Positions 26,317 to 34,892 of a DNA stretch of 64,000 nucleotides are shown here, piece after piece. Within the stretch, counting starts at the first letter, position 1. Each line of letters opens with the position of its first letter. The position numbers were made by a program, and so were the translations under genes. The notes below the pieces were generated by a model. The model had not been told where the DNA came from, made no database searches, and saw only the letters and a list, made by a program, of their open reading frames with translations. Source of the DNA: Pseudomonas iranensis (GTDB lineage Bacteria; Pseudomonadota; Gammaproteobacteria; Pseudomonadales; Pseudomonadaceae); assembly GCF_014268585.2 (NCBI RefSeq), contig NZ_CP077092.1:4811501-4875500 (forward strand). Reading direction: 5' to 3'.

Positions 26317-26383
26317 GATGTTTGTTCTTTTATCAAGTTAAGCTACAAATACCTTTTTTCAAGGCATCACTCAAGGGAAAATG

Positions 26384-26398
26384 TAGTAATAACCACAA
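26384..26398. promoter_or_regulatory. Candidate HexR operator between zwf and hexR
   Basis: TAGT-AATAACC-ACAA differs by one base from the reported TTGT-N7/8-ACAA HexR pattern. It lies 68 bases before the zwf start, in the divergent zwf/hexR region where HexR is known to act in Pseudomonas. Confidence 0.6.
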
Positions 26399-26533
26399 CA
26401 TTTTCGCAGAATACTCAATCCGAGTGGTGGTCGCCCGGACGCATCAGTAGGATAGGCCACCGTCACGGGCCATATCAAAGGCCCAATTTGCATAGCCCGA
26501 CGCAACTCTGCGTCGGTGAATCAGGAATTCCAT

Positions 26534-27403
26534 ATGGACCGCGTGCGAAATTTACTGGAACAGATCCAGAGTCGCCTTGAAGAGCTGAACAAGGCCGAAC
26601 GTAAGGTCGCCGAGGTGATCCTGCTCAACCCGCAGCAGGCCACCCGCTTCAGCATCGCCGCCCTCGCCCAGGCCGCCTCGGTGAGCGAACCGACGGTCAA
26701 CCGCTTCTGCCGCTCGTTCGGTGTCAGCGGCTATCCCGAGCTCAAGCTGCAATTGGCGCAGAGCCTGGCCAGTGGCGCGGCGTATGTCAGCCGCGCGGTC
26801 GAGGCCGACGACAATCCCGAGGCGTACACGCAGAAGATTTTCGGCAGCGCCATCGCTTCCCTGGACAGTGCTTGCCAGGCGCTCGACCCGAACCTGATCA
26901 GCCGCGCCGTCGACCTGTTGATCCAGGCGCGGCAGATCCACTTCTTCGGCCTCGGCGCTTCCGCCCCGGTGGCGCTGGATGCGCAGCACAAGTTCTTCCG
27001 CTTCAACCTCGCCGTCACCGCCCACGCCGATGTGCTGATGCAGCGGATGATTGCTTCGGTGGCGCACACCGGCGAGCTGTTCGTGATCATTTCCTACACC
27101 GGGCGTACGCGCGAATTGGTGGAAGTGGCGCGGATCGCTCGCGAGAACGGTGCTTCGGTGCTGGGCCTGACGGCGGAGAATTCGCCGCTGGCCAAGGCGA
27201 GTACCTTGAGCCTGAATATTCCGTTGCCGGAAGACACCGACATTTACATGCCGATGACGTCGCGGATCATTCAGTTGACGGTGCTGGATGTGCTGGCGAC
27301 GGGGATGACCTTGCGCCGTGGCGTGGACTTCCAGCCGCATCTGCGCAAGATCAAAGAGAGCTTGAATGCGAGCCGGTATCCGGTTGGGGATGAATTCAAC
27401 TAA
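26534..27403 (+). CDS. hexR: HexR, RpiR-family repressor of glucose catabolism
   Basis: A 289-residue regulator with an N-terminal RpiR-type helix-turn-helix ([38 protein letters not shown], about residues 38-77) and a SIS sugar-phosphate-binding domain from about 120 ([50 protein letters not shown]). In Pseudomonas HexR represses zwf-pgl-eda, edd-glk and gap, and is released by KDPG. All those targets are in this window. The start is ATG 26534 with AGGAA upstream; a GTG at 26516 would add six residues. Confidence 0.95.
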   Translation: MDRVRNLLEQIQSRLEELNKAERKVAEVILLNPQQATRFSIAALAQAASVSEPTVNRFCRSFGVSGYPELKLQLAQSLASGAAYVSRAVEADDNPEAYTQKIFGSAIASLDSACQALDPNLISRAVDLLIQARQIHFFGLGASAPVALDAQHKFFRFNLAVTAHADVLMQRMIASVAHTGELFVIISYTGRTRELVEVARIARENGASVLGLTAENSPLAKASTLSLNIPLPEDTDIYMPMTSRIIQLTVLDVLATGMTLRRGVDFQPHLRKIKESLNASRYPVGDEFN

Positions 27404-27410
27404 AGATCAA

Positions 27411-27592
27411 AAGCCCCCTCACCCCAGCCCTCTCCCGGAGGGAGTGGGAGCCGACCGAGGTGTCTTGCGCGGTACATCGACCTGAAATATCCAGTCGATT
27501 ATAGATTCAGAACTGCACTTTCAGGTCGGCGTAATTCTTGAGCATCCCCCATTCGGTCCCCTCTCCCTCTGGGAGAGGGCTAGGGTGAGGGT
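27411..27592. repeat. Composite palindromic element, copy 2 of 4
   Basis: Inverted ends CCCTCACCCCAGCCCTCTCC / GGAGAGGGCTAGGGTGAGGG. The interior holds TACATCGACCTGAAATATC and TTTCAGGTCGGCGTAA as a second inverted pair, with GATTATAGATTCAGAA near the centre. It separates convergent hexR and the mutarotase gene; total about 182 bases. Confidence 0.85.
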
Positions 27593-27610
27593 ATCGGTGT
27601 ACTTGACGCA

Positions 27611-28465
27611 CTAAGCCGCTGCCCACGCCTGCAAACTCAAATGCGCCTTCTCCCCCGGCGCCAGGTGCAGGCTGTCCGTGCCGCCCGCTGCTGCTTCTAC
27701 GCAAACGAATTCCGATACCTCGTCCCAGCTCACCCCCAGCAACGGCCGAGTTCCGGGATGCCAGACGACGGTGTCGCCGCTGTCACCGGTATCGATGCAC
27801 AACTCGCGCTGCCAGGCGTGATCCTTGAGCTGCAATTCGCCGTCATGCTGGAACACCCGCTGACAGCCGCCATCGACGCGCAACTCACCTTCTTGCTGGC
27901 AAACCTGGCGATTCAACTGGTCATAACCCTGAGCGCCTTCGAGGCCAGACAGCGCTATCTCACCAACATCGCCTATACGCCAGTAAGCGTGCAAAGCCTG
28001 GCTCAACTGGCACGGCATGTCGTCCTGATGCTCGGTGCTCAGGCGTAATTCCATGCGTTCGCCCAGATGCGCATGCAGGTCGACCTGCCAGTCGCACAGC
28101 TGCAATTGCCAGTGCAGGCGCACGCCGTCTTCGGCGCTGCTGCTGTCGAGCAGTTTCCAATCGAGCAGTCGCGCCCAACCATGGGACGGCCACGCGTTTT
28201 CGCTCGGATGACGGCCATACCACGGCCAGCACACCGGCACGCCACCGCGAATCGCGCCGACATGCGGCCACTTCGCCGCGCACCACAACCACGGCTTTTG
28301 CCCGCGCGGTTGAAAGTGCAGCAACTGCGCGCCCTGACGACTGAACACCGCCTGACACAGCGGATGATCGATCACCAACACGTCGCGCATCTGATAGCGC
28401 TCCCAGGCGAACACCGGTCGCTCGCGCAGGGATTTGAAGAAGCGTTGCAGCGGATGCTCATGCAT
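27611..28465 (-). CDS. D-hexose-6-phosphate mutarotase (YeaD family)
   Basis: A 284-residue aldose-1-epimerase-fold enzyme that interconverts the anomers of hexose-6-phosphates. Family marks are FSRQGAQLLHFQPRGQKPWLW, GGVPVCWPWYGRHP and SHGWARLLDWKLLD in the first half. The catalytic glutamate region is VCVEAAAGGTDSLHLAPGEKAHLSL at the end. It lies between hexR (convergent) and oprB (upstream, same strand), the position held by this gene in other Pseudomonas glucose clusters, and would supply the anomer preferred by Zwf. Confidence 0.9.
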   Translation of the reverse strand: MHEHPLQRFFKSLRERPVFAWERYQMRDVLVIDHPLCQAVFSRQGAQLLHFQPRGQKPWLWCAAKWPHVGAIRGGVPVCWPWYGRHPSENAWPSHGWARLLDWKLLDSSSAEDGVRLHWQLQLCDWQVDLHAHLGERMELRLSTEHQDDMPCQLSQALHAYWRIGDVGEIALSGLEGAQGYDQLNRQVCQQEGELRVDGGCQRVFQHDGELQLKDHAWQRELCIDTGDSGDTVVWHPGTRPLLGVSWDEVSEFVCVEAAAGGTDSLHLAPGEKAHLSLQAWAAA

Positions 28466-28520
28466 TGGCTACGGTCCTGAAAATCATGGGGGTACAATTA
28501 CCTTTGTGACCCTTGAATAC

Positions 28521-28654
28521 TGTGGCGAGGGGATTTATCCCCGCTGGGTCGCGAAGCGGCCCTGAAAACCATTCACCGAGGTGTATCAGCCAGATTGTGC
28601 TTATCGGACTTGGGGCCGCTTCGCAGCCCAGCGGGGATAAATCCCCTCACCACA
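28521..28654. repeat. Palindromic repeat, TGTGGCGAGGGGATTTATCC family, copy 1 of 3
   Basis: TGTGGCGAGGGGATTTATCC on the left and its inverse GGATAAATCCCCTCACCACA on the right enclose inverted GGGTCGCGAAGCGGC / GGCCGCTTCGCAGCCC arms, giving a roughly 134-base two-part hairpin. It sits between oprB and the mutarotase gene. Confidence 0.85.
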
Positions 28655-28688
28655 ATGGGTACGACATAACTCTTTCTGCGGTTCTCGC

Positions 28689-28718
28689 AAAAAAAAGCGG
28701 ACAGCCTTGGCTGTCCGC
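28689..28718 (-). terminator. Intrinsic terminator after oprB
   Basis: On the minus strand GCGGACAG-CCAAGG-CTGTCCGC is followed by TTTTTTTT, 38 bases past the oprB stop. The mutarotase gene therefore probably has its own promoter. Confidence 0.88.
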
Positions 28719-28755
28719 AAAATGCGCACATAGAGAGGAGCTTATCGCAGACGCG

Positions 28756-30105
28756 TCAGAACGTTGACTGAATTTTCAGGCCAGCGACCAAAGCGTTATC
28801 GACTTCATCCACACCGCCCGGATGGGTGATGTATTGCAGGTTGGGACGCACGGTCAGCCAGTTGGTGACATGGATGCCGTAGTTGAGTTCGTAGTTGTAT
28901 TCGGTTTCACGAATCGGCGAGAACGCGGCGTTGTCGTAGTCGGACACACCGTTGGCAGCGTTCAGCAGTTCAGCGTTGCGCTTGACGTCCTTATTGACGT
29001 GGATACGCGCAGCGCCGATACCGATGTCATCTTTCGGACGCGCATCGAACGGGCCTTTGTAGACAAACATCACCGACTGGTAGTTGTCGATGAAGTTGGT
29101 GTCCTTGTCGTGGAAGGTCGCGTTGGCGGCGATGTTCAGACCGCGAGTCGCATCACCGTTGTGGCTGGTGAGTTGCTGTTGCGCGACGAACCAGTAACCG
29201 CTTTTGCTGTTGTGCGACTTGTAGTCATCACCGGTGGTTGCCGCATCGAGACCGTTGACGTCTTCGCGAACGTCGTCGGCATCGGCCGTGCTCTTGTAGT
29301 AACCGACGCGGTATTCGCCCGGCAGACTGTTGACCTTCGGCGACCAGACCAACTCAACCGGCAGCACGGTACCTTTGGTGCCGCTGCCGCTGAGCTTGAA
29401 GCCGTTGCCGTGTTCCAGTTGCGACGGGTTCTGGTTGTACGCACCGATTTGCGCGTAGAGCTCGTCGTTGATGTTGTACTTCACACGGATCGCGGCCTGG
29501 CTGACGGGCCAGTTGTACCAGATGTTGGTCGCCCAGTTACCCACTTGCGAACCGCAGAACGCCAGGTTCTGGAAGTCGCACGGGAAGGTGTTGAAGTCTT
29601 CGCCTTCGCCGAAGTAACCGGCCTTGACGTCGAGCTTGTTGTCGAAGAACTGGTGCTGGATCCACAACTGGGTCAGACGCACCATGTGGCCACGGCCGTA
29701 GACTTCCTGCGATGAGCTGAGGGTGCCGGCACGCGGATCGCCAACGCGGTCGTTGGAGATGTTGTAACCGTTACGGTTGGTCAGCTGGATCTTCGCTTGG
29801 GTGTTGTCCCAGCCCCACAGTTTCTGCAGGTCGAGGGCCACGCCCAGACCGAACTGGTCGGCGTAACGCGCAGTCTTGTCGTCGTTGTAGCCACCGTTCA
29901 GGTTGGCGCCCATCTCGCCAACGTAGTCGGCCTTGATGTCGATACCCTGCTCGATCAGCTTGGTGCGCTCGCCGCCCCAGTCGCCGGTCATCCACTTGGA
30001 GTCGGAGCTGAACGCATCCGCCGCCATCGCATTACCGGCCAGCACCAGTGCAGCTGCCGCTGAAACCTGGCAGATCAACCGGGCATTGACGTGTTTCTTT
30101 TTCAT
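28756..30105 (-). CDS. oprB: Carbohydrate-selective outer-membrane porin OprB
   Basis: A 449-residue porin with a Sec signal peptide (basic start MKKKHVNARLICQ, hydrophobic VSAAAALVLAGNAMA, cleavage after AMA-A). The mature part begins DAFSSDSKWMTGDWGGERTKLIEQGIDIKADYVGEMGANLNGGY, the OprB-family hallmark. It continues in amphipathic beta strands and ends in the aromatic residue phenylalanine (KIQSTF), as outer-membrane barrels do. It admits glucose and other sugars to the periplasm, where GtsA binds them. The leader carries AATAACAATAAAG ahead of GAGG, a likely Hfq/Crc element. Confidence 0.95.
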   Translation of the reverse strand: MKKKHVNARLICQVSAAAALVLAGNAMAADAFSSDSKWMTGDWGGERTKLIEQGIDIKADYVGEMGANLNGGYNDDKTARYADQFGLGVALDLQKLWGWDNTQAKIQLTNRNGYNISNDRVGDPRAGTLSSSQEVYGRGHMVRLTQLWIQHQFFDNKLDVKAGYFGEGEDFNTFPCDFQNLAFCGSQVGNWATNIWYNWPVSQAAIRVKYNINDELYAQIGAYNQNPSQLEHGNGFKLSGSGTKGTVLPVELVWSPKVNSLPGEYRVGYYKSTADADDVREDVNGLDAATTGDDYKSHNSKSGYWFVAQQQLTSHNGDATRGLNIAANATFHDKDTNFIDNYQSVMFVYKGPFDARPKDDIGIGAARIHVNKDVKRNAELLNAANGVSDYDNAAFSPIRETEYNYELNYGIHVTNWLTVRPNLQYITHPGGVDEVDNALVAGLKIQSTF

Positions 30106-30120
30106 CCCTACATCCTCGTC

Positions 30121-30132
30121 TTTATTGTTATT
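30121..30132 (-). promoter_or_regulatory. Hfq/Crc-type A-rich motif in the oprB leader
   Basis: On the minus strand AATAACAATAAA precedes the GAGG ribosome site of oprB, fitting AAnAAnAA. Motif seen; repression inferred. Confidence 0.5.
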
Positions 30133-30214
30133 AACTGTTTTTATCTAACGCGGTTTACATAAAGTGCGGTGCTCGATAGGCCGGGCACTGCTTGCTCCTT
30201 ATAGGAGTGAACCC

Positions 30215-30324
30215 TGTGGCGAGGGGATTTATCCCCGATGGGCTGCGTGGCAGACCCCGCTTTTATGGGGCCGCTGCGCGACCCAAAGGGGCGGTGCGAC
30301 GTTTCGCTAAATCCCCTCGCCACA
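30215..30324. repeat. Palindromic repeat, TGTGGCGAGGGGATTTATCC family, copy 2 of 3
   Basis: A shorter copy (about 110 bases) with TGTGGCGAGGGGATTTATCC and the inverse AATCCCCTCGCCACA at its ends, between gtsD and oprB. Confidence 0.82.
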
Positions 30325-30348
30325 AAAGCTCGCTCCCACATTTGCTCC

Positions 30349-31509
30349 TCAGCGCCCCTTGAACTGGGCGACGTTCGCAGACCGCGCATCGGTCTGCGGT
30401 TGGCCGGCAGTGCCCAGACGCTCGCCGGTATTGGCATCGAACAACAACACTTTCGACGGATCGAATTGCAGCGTCAGGCTTTCGCCTACCTGCGGTGCCA
30501 CGTCGGGCGCCAGTCGGCAGCAGACCTTGGTGTCGTTCAGATTGACGAACACCAGGGTGTCCGGGCCGGTCGGTTCAGTGACCTGCACTTCGGCGCGGAT
30601 GCTCGGCAGACCATTGCCCTCGCCGTTCGCCAGACAGATCTGCTCCGGACGCAGGCCGAGGATCACTTCGCGATCTTCAAGCCCGGCGTCCTGCATGCTC
30701 ATCGGCAATTCGCAGCGCGCCTGGCCGCTGTCGAGCAGCGCCAGCAAACGGCCGTCCTTGCGCTGCAAACGCAGGGGGATGAAGTTCATCGGCGGCGAAC
30801 CTATGAAGCTCGCCACGAACAGGTTGGCCGGGTTGTTGTAGATGTCTTTCGGCGTGCCGAACTGCTGAATGATGCCGTCCTTCATCACCGCAACCTTGTC
30901 GCCCAGCGTCATCGCTTCGATCTGGTCGTGGGTCACGTAGACCGTGGTGGTTTTGAGGCGCTGGTGCATCAGTTTCATTTCGGTGCGCATCTCGACGCGC
31001 AGCTTGGCGTCGAGGTTCGACAGCGGTTCGTCGAACAGATAGATCTTCGGCCGCCGCGCCAAAGCACGACCCATCGCCACGCGCTGTTGCTGACCACCGG
31101 AGAGCTGGCCCGGCTTGCGGTTGAGCAGGTGTTCGATCTGCAACAGCTTGGCGACGCGGGCGACTTCTTCGTCGATCGCTGCCTGCGGCATCTTGCGGAT
31201 TTTCAGGCCGAACTCGATGTTCTCGCGCACGCTCATGGTCGGGTACAGCGCGTAGGACTGAAACACCATGGCGATGTCGCGATCCTTGGGGCTCATGCCG
31301 CTGACGTCCTGATCACCGATCATGATCGCGCCGCCGGTGATGGTTTCCAGCCCGGCGATGCAGTTCATCAAGGTCGATTTACCGCAGCCCGACGGGCCGA
31401 CGAGGATCAGGAATTCACCGTCCTTGATCGACAGTTCGATGTTCTTCAGGGTGTCCGGCAGGCCGGCCCCGTAGGTCTTGTTTACGTTGCGAAGTTCAAG
31501 CGTAGCCAT
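30349..31509 (-). CDS. gtsD: Glucose ABC transporter ATP-binding subunit GtsD
   Basis: A 386-residue MalK/UgpC-type ATPase. Walker A is GPSGCGKST (about 36-44), the signature LSGGQQQRVAMGRALARRP, Walker B KIYLFDEPLSNLD, and the H-loop VYVTHDQIEA. A C-terminal TOBE/OB regulatory region (NFIPLRLQRKDGRL to LLFDANTGERLG) follows, as in MalK. It powers glucose import through GtsBC. The start lies two bases after the end of gtsC, so gtsBCD form one translation-coupled block. In P. putida the same order leads to oprB. Confidence 0.93.
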   Translation of the reverse strand: MATLELRNVNKTYGAGLPDTLKNIELSIKDGEFLILVGPSGCGKSTLMNCIAGLETITGGAIMIGDQDVSGMSPKDRDIAMVFQSYALYPTMSVRENIEFGLKIRKMPQAAIDEEVARVAKLLQIEHLLNRKPGQLSGGQQQRVAMGRALARRPKIYLFDEPLSNLDAKLRVEMRTEMKLMHQRLKTTTVYVTHDQIEAMTLGDKVAVMKDGIIQQFGTPKDIYNNPANLFVASFIGSPPMNFIPLRLQRKDGRLLALLDSGQARCELPMSMQDAGLEDREVILGLRPEQICLANGEGNGLPSIRAEVQVTEPTGPDTLVFVNLNDTKVCCRLAPDVAPQVGESLTLQFDPSKVLLFDANTGERLGTAGQPQTDARSANVAQFKGR

Positions 31510-31511
31510 GA

Positions 31512-32357
31512 TTACCCCTTGACCGCGCCGGCCGTCAGCCCGCGCACGAAATACTTGCCTGCGACCACATAGACCAGCAGGGTCGGCAGGCCGGCGATCA
31601 TCGCCGCTGCCATATCCACGTTGTATTCCTTGGCGCCGGTGCTGGTGTTGACCAGATTGTTCAGCGCCACGGTGATCGGTTGCGAATCACCGCTGGAGAA
31701 CACCACCCCGAAGAGGAAGTCGTTCCAGATCTGGGTGAACTGCCAGATCAGGCAGACCATGATGATCGGCGTCGACATCGGCAGAATGATGCGGCGGAAA
31801 ATCGTGAAGAAACCCGCGCCATCCAGACGCGCAGCCTTGACCAGCGCATCGGGAATGCTCACGTAGTAGTTGCGGAAGAACAGCGTGGTGAACGCCAGAC
31901 CGTAGACCACGTGCACGAAGACCAGGCCGGTGGTGGTGCTCGCCAGGCCCATCTTGCCGAGGGTGAACGAGGCCGGCAGCAGTACGGTCTGGAACGGCAG
32001 GAAGCAGCCGAACAGCAGCAGACCGAAGAACAACTGCGAACCACGAAAGCGCCACATCGACAGCACGTAACCGTTCAACGCACCGATGGCGGTGGAGATG
32101 ATTACCGCCGGTACGGTGATCTTGATCGAGTTCCAGAAGTAGCCGTCAACCGTGGCCCAGGCCTTGACCCAGCCGATGCCGCTGACCACGGTCGGCCAGC
32201 TCAGCAGGTTGCCGGTGCTGATGTCTTCCGGGGTCTTGAAGCTGGTCAGCAACATCACCACCAGCGGCACCAGATAGAGGAACACCGCGAGGATCAGCAC
32301 CGCGTAGATCGCGATGCGGCTCAAGCTGATCGCAGGTTTGGCAGCGAGACTAGTCAT
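31512..32357 (-). CDS. gtsC: Glucose ABC transporter permease GtsC
   Basis: A 281-residue MalG-type permease with six membrane segments. The EAA loop that docks on the ATPase is VSIPDALVKAARLDGAGFFTIFRRIILPMSTP (about residues 178-209). The N terminus is LIAVFLYLVPLVVMLLTSFKTPEDI-like, as in carbohydrate uptake transporter 1 permeases. It overlaps the stop of gtsB by eight bases and ends two bases before gtsD. It imports glucose, and possibly mannose, from the periplasm. Confidence 0.93.
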   Translation of the reverse strand: MTSLAAKPAISLSRIAIYAVLILAVFLYLVPLVVMLLTSFKTPEDISTGNLLSWPTVVSGIGWVKAWATVDGYFWNSIKITVPAVIISTAIGALNGYVLSMWRFRGSQLFFGLLLFGCFLPFQTVLLPASFTLGKMGLASTTTGLVFVHVVYGLAFTTLFFRNYYVSIPDALVKAARLDGAGFFTIFRRIILPMSTPIIMVCLIWQFTQIWNDFLFGVVFSSGDSQPITVALNNLVNTSTGAKEYNVDMAAAMIAGLPTLLVYVVAGKYFVRGLTAGAVKG

Positions 32358-33258
32358 GACGCTTGGTCCTCAGCTCGGAATACAGGTAAGGCACGATGAT
32401 CGCGAGGATCGCACCGAGCATCAGAATCGCACTGGCCGAGCCCATGCCCATCTGGCCGCGACTGAAGGTGAAGGAATACATGAACATCGCTGGCAGGTCG
32501 GAGGAATAACCCGGGCCGCCGGCGGTCATTGCCGCAACGAGGTCGAAGCTCTTGATCGCGATGTGCGCGAGGATCATCACCGCACTGAAGAACACCGGAC
32601 GCAGGCTTGGCAGCACGACTTTCCAGTAGATGCGCGGCATGCTCGCGCCGTCGATCTGCGCGGCACGGATGATCGATTGGTCGACGCCGCGCAGGCCGGC
32701 GAGGAACATCGCCATGATGAAGCCCGAGGCTTGCCACACAGCGGCGATCACCAGGCAGTAGACCACGCGATCAGGGTCGATCAGCCAGTCCAGACGGAAG
32801 CCTTCCCAGCCCCAGTCACGCAACAATTTGTCCAGGCCCATGCCCGGGTTGAGCAGCCATTTCCACGCGGTACCGGTGACGATCATCGAGAGCGCCATCG
32901 GGTACAGGTAAATGGTGCGGATAAAGCCTTCGCGACGGATGCGCTGGTCGAGGAACACCGCCAGCAACACGCCGATCACCAGGGTAATGCCGATGAACAT
33001 GCCGCCGAACACGGCGAGGTTCTTGCTCGCCACCCACCAGCGATCGTTGTCGAACAACCGCGCGTATTGCGCCAGACCGGCCCACTTGTAGTTGGGCAGG
33101 AAAGTCGAAGTGGTGAACGACAGAATGAACGTCCACAGGATGTAGCCATAGAAGCCCACCAGCACGATGAACATGCTCGGCGCCAGCACCAGTTTGGGTA
33201 GCCAGCGCTGCAATGCATCGAACGGCGAGGCCTTGCTGAACACAGCAACAGAACTCAT
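32350..33258 (-). CDS. gtsB: Glucose ABC transporter permease GtsB
   Basis: A 302-residue MalF-type permease with about six membrane segments. The EAA loop is GLRGVDQSIIRAAQIDGASMPRIYWKVVLPSLRP. The N terminus is RWLPKLVLAPSMFIVLVGFYGYILWTFILSF. I start at ATG 33258 (MSSVAVF). A GTG four codons upstream (33270) is possible and neither start has a strong ribosome site. It is separated from gtsA by about 214 bases containing a large palindromic repeat, which may adjust expression of the permeases relative to the binding protein. Confidence 0.92.
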   Translation of the reverse strand: MSSVAVFSKASPFDALQRWLPKLVLAPSMFIVLVGFYGYILWTFILSFTTSTFLPNYKWAGLAQYARLFDNDRWWVASKNLAVFGGMFIGITLVIGVLLAVFLDQRIRREGFIRTIYLYPMALSMIVTGTAWKWLLNPGMGLDKLLRDWGWEGFRLDWLIDPDRVVYCLVIAAVWQASGFIMAMFLAGLRGVDQSIIRAAQIDGASMPRIYWKVVLPSLRPVFFSAVMILAHIAIKSFDLVAAMTAGGPGYSSDLPAMFMYSFTFSRGQMGMGSASAILMLGAILAIIVPYLYSELRTKRHD

Positions 33259-33311
33259 GGGGAAATCCACAATAAGGGTTTACTAAAGCATTTCCTTGCA
33301 GGAGTGAGCCC

Positions 33312-33444
33312 TGTGGCGAGGGGATTTATCCCCGATCGACTGCGCAGCAGTCGCGAAATCATTACATGCGGTATTTCACACACTGCGCCGCTGCAACTTT
33401 CCGGGGTCGCTTCGCAACCCATCGGGGATGAATCCCCTCACCAC
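33312..33444. repeat. Palindromic repeat, TGTGGCGAGGGGATTTATCC family, copy 3 of 3, inside the gts operon
   Basis: TGTGGCGAGGGGATTTATCC and its inverse GATGAATCCCCTCACCACA enclose a 90-base middle with a second inverted pair (ATCGACTGCGCAGCAG and neighbours). It fills the gap between gtsA and gtsB, like the REP between malE and malF in E. coli. Confidence 0.85.
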
Positions 33445-33472
33445 AAACGCCCACTCCCACAGGGGCCAAGCA

Positions 33473-34774
33473 TTACTTGGCCGACTGAACCGCCGCGCCG
33501 AGTTTCTTCGCCGCATCCGCCGGGTCTGCTTTCGGGTCGTTGATGTAGTTGGTGACTACGTCAAAGAACGCGCCCTGCACGGCCAGCGTGGTCGCCATGT
33601 TGTGCGCCATGCTTGGCTGCAGGCCGCCGGACTTGGCGTCCGCGAGGAAGTCCTTGGCAGCGGTCTGTGCGCAGGAGTCGAAGCCGAGCTTGTCCATGTT
33701 GGTCAACATGTCGTTACGAACCGGGATCGAGCCTTTGTTGATGCTGAAGACTTTCTGGAAGTTCTCACCCAGCACGACTTTGGCGATGTCCTGCTGACCG
33801 GCCGCAGTGCCGGCGTCCTTCTGCTTGAACACGGCGAGCGAGTCGATGTTGTAGGTGAACGCCTTGTCGGTGCCTGGGAACGCTACGCACTCGTAGTCCT
33901 TGCCGGCGACTTTCTTGGCGGCGGTCCATTCGGACTTGGCCCAGTCACCCATGATCTGCATGCCGGCCTTGCCGTTGATGACCTTGGCCGCTTCGAGGTT
34001 CCAGTCCTGGCCTTTGCCGTCCGCGTCCATGTAGGTCGCGACTTTCTTCAGCTCAGTGAGCGCCTTGACCATTTCCGGGCCGGTCAGCGCTTTGTTGTCG
34101 AGATCGACCAGGGCTTTCTTGTAGCCATCCACGCCCATGACCGAGAGCACCACGGCTTCGAACACGGTGCTGTCCTGCCAAGGCTGACCGCCGTGGGCGA
34201 GCGGAATGAAGCCCGCCGCTTTCAGCTTGTCGCCGGCTGCGTAGAACTCTTCGAGGGTGGTTGGATTCTTGGTGATGCCGGCTTTCTTGAAGACTTCCGG
34301 ATTGATCCACAGCCAGTTCACGCGGTGAATGTTCACCGGCACGGCCACGTAATCACCGTCGTACTTCACGGTATCGGAGACTTTCTTGTCGAGCAGGCTG
34401 TCCCACTTTTCCGACTTGGCGACGTCTTTCAAAACGTCGGTGTCGAGCAGACCGGTCGACGCCCATTCCTGGATGTCCGGGCCTTTGATCTGCGCTACGC
34501 CTGGCGGGTTGCCGGCAACGGCGCGGCTTTTCAGCACGGTCATGGCAGTCGCACCGCCACCACCGGCGACAGCGCCGTCCTTCCAGGTGAAACCGTCTTT
34601 TTCGACTTGGGCCTTGAGCACATCGACAGCGGCTTTTTCGCCACCAGAAGTCCACCAGTGCACGACTTCCACCGAACCTTTGGAATCGGCAGCGGAGACA
34701 CTGAGCGGCAGGATTGCGAGCGGGAACAGGGAGGCGACAGAAATGACAGTAGCGAGGCGAGAAATCGCATTCAT
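33473..34774 (-). CDS. gtsA: Glucose ABC transporter periplasmic binding protein GtsA
   Basis: A 433-residue family 1 extracellular solute-binding protein. The Sec signal peptide is [28 protein letters not shown], probably cleaved at VSA-AD. The mature protein starts [19 protein letters not shown], typical of bacterial glucose/mannose binding proteins. It captures glucose that enters via OprB and passes it to GtsBC. The start at 34774 is supported by AAAGG about nine bases upstream; a longer start at 34804 would put ten charged residues before the signal. AACAACAAGAAAGG at the ribosome site is a probable Hfq/Crc target. Confidence 0.93.
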   Translation of the reverse strand: MNAISRLATVISVASLFPLAILPLSVSAADSKGSVEVVHWWTSGGEKAAVDVLKAQVEKDGFTWKDGAVAGGGGATAMTVLKSRAVAGNPPGVAQIKGPDIQEWASTGLLDTDVLKDVAKSEKWDSLLDKKVSDTVKYDGDYVAVPVNIHRVNWLWINPEVFKKAGITKNPTTLEEFYAAGDKLKAAGFIPLAHGGQPWQDSTVFEAVVLSVMGVDGYKKALVDLDNKALTGPEMVKALTELKKVATYMDADGKGQDWNLEAAKVINGKAGMQIMGDWAKSEWTAAKKVAGKDYECVAFPGTDKAFTYNIDSLAVFKQKDAGTAAGQQDIAKVVLGENFQKVFSINKGSIPVRNDMLTNMDKLGFDSCAQTAAKDFLADAKSGGLQPSMAHNMATTLAVQGAFFDVVTNYINDPKADPADAAKKLGAAVQSAK

Positions 34775-34786
34775 TCGAGATGTACC

Positions 34787-34798
34787 TTTCTTGTTGTT
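34787..34798 (-). promoter_or_regulatory. Hfq/Crc-type A-rich motif overlapping the gtsA ribosome site
   Basis: Minus strand AACAACAAGAAA runs directly into GGTACATC before the gtsA ATG, an AAnAAnAA match at the translation start region. Confidence 0.55.
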
Positions 34799-34892
34799 AT
34801 GCATTGCAAGTCTGGTGCTTGCGCTGCACGGAGTTTAAACAGAGCGTTTCGCTTCGCAGGTAACGAAGGGACGCGTAAATGTCACGACATGG

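Noticed and set aside
24550..26580. 676-residue open frame on the plus strand opposite zwf
   Set aside because: It is the antisense shadow of zwf and pgl; the protein is rich in H, Q, R and D with no family features, as GC-rich Pseudomonas antisense frames are.
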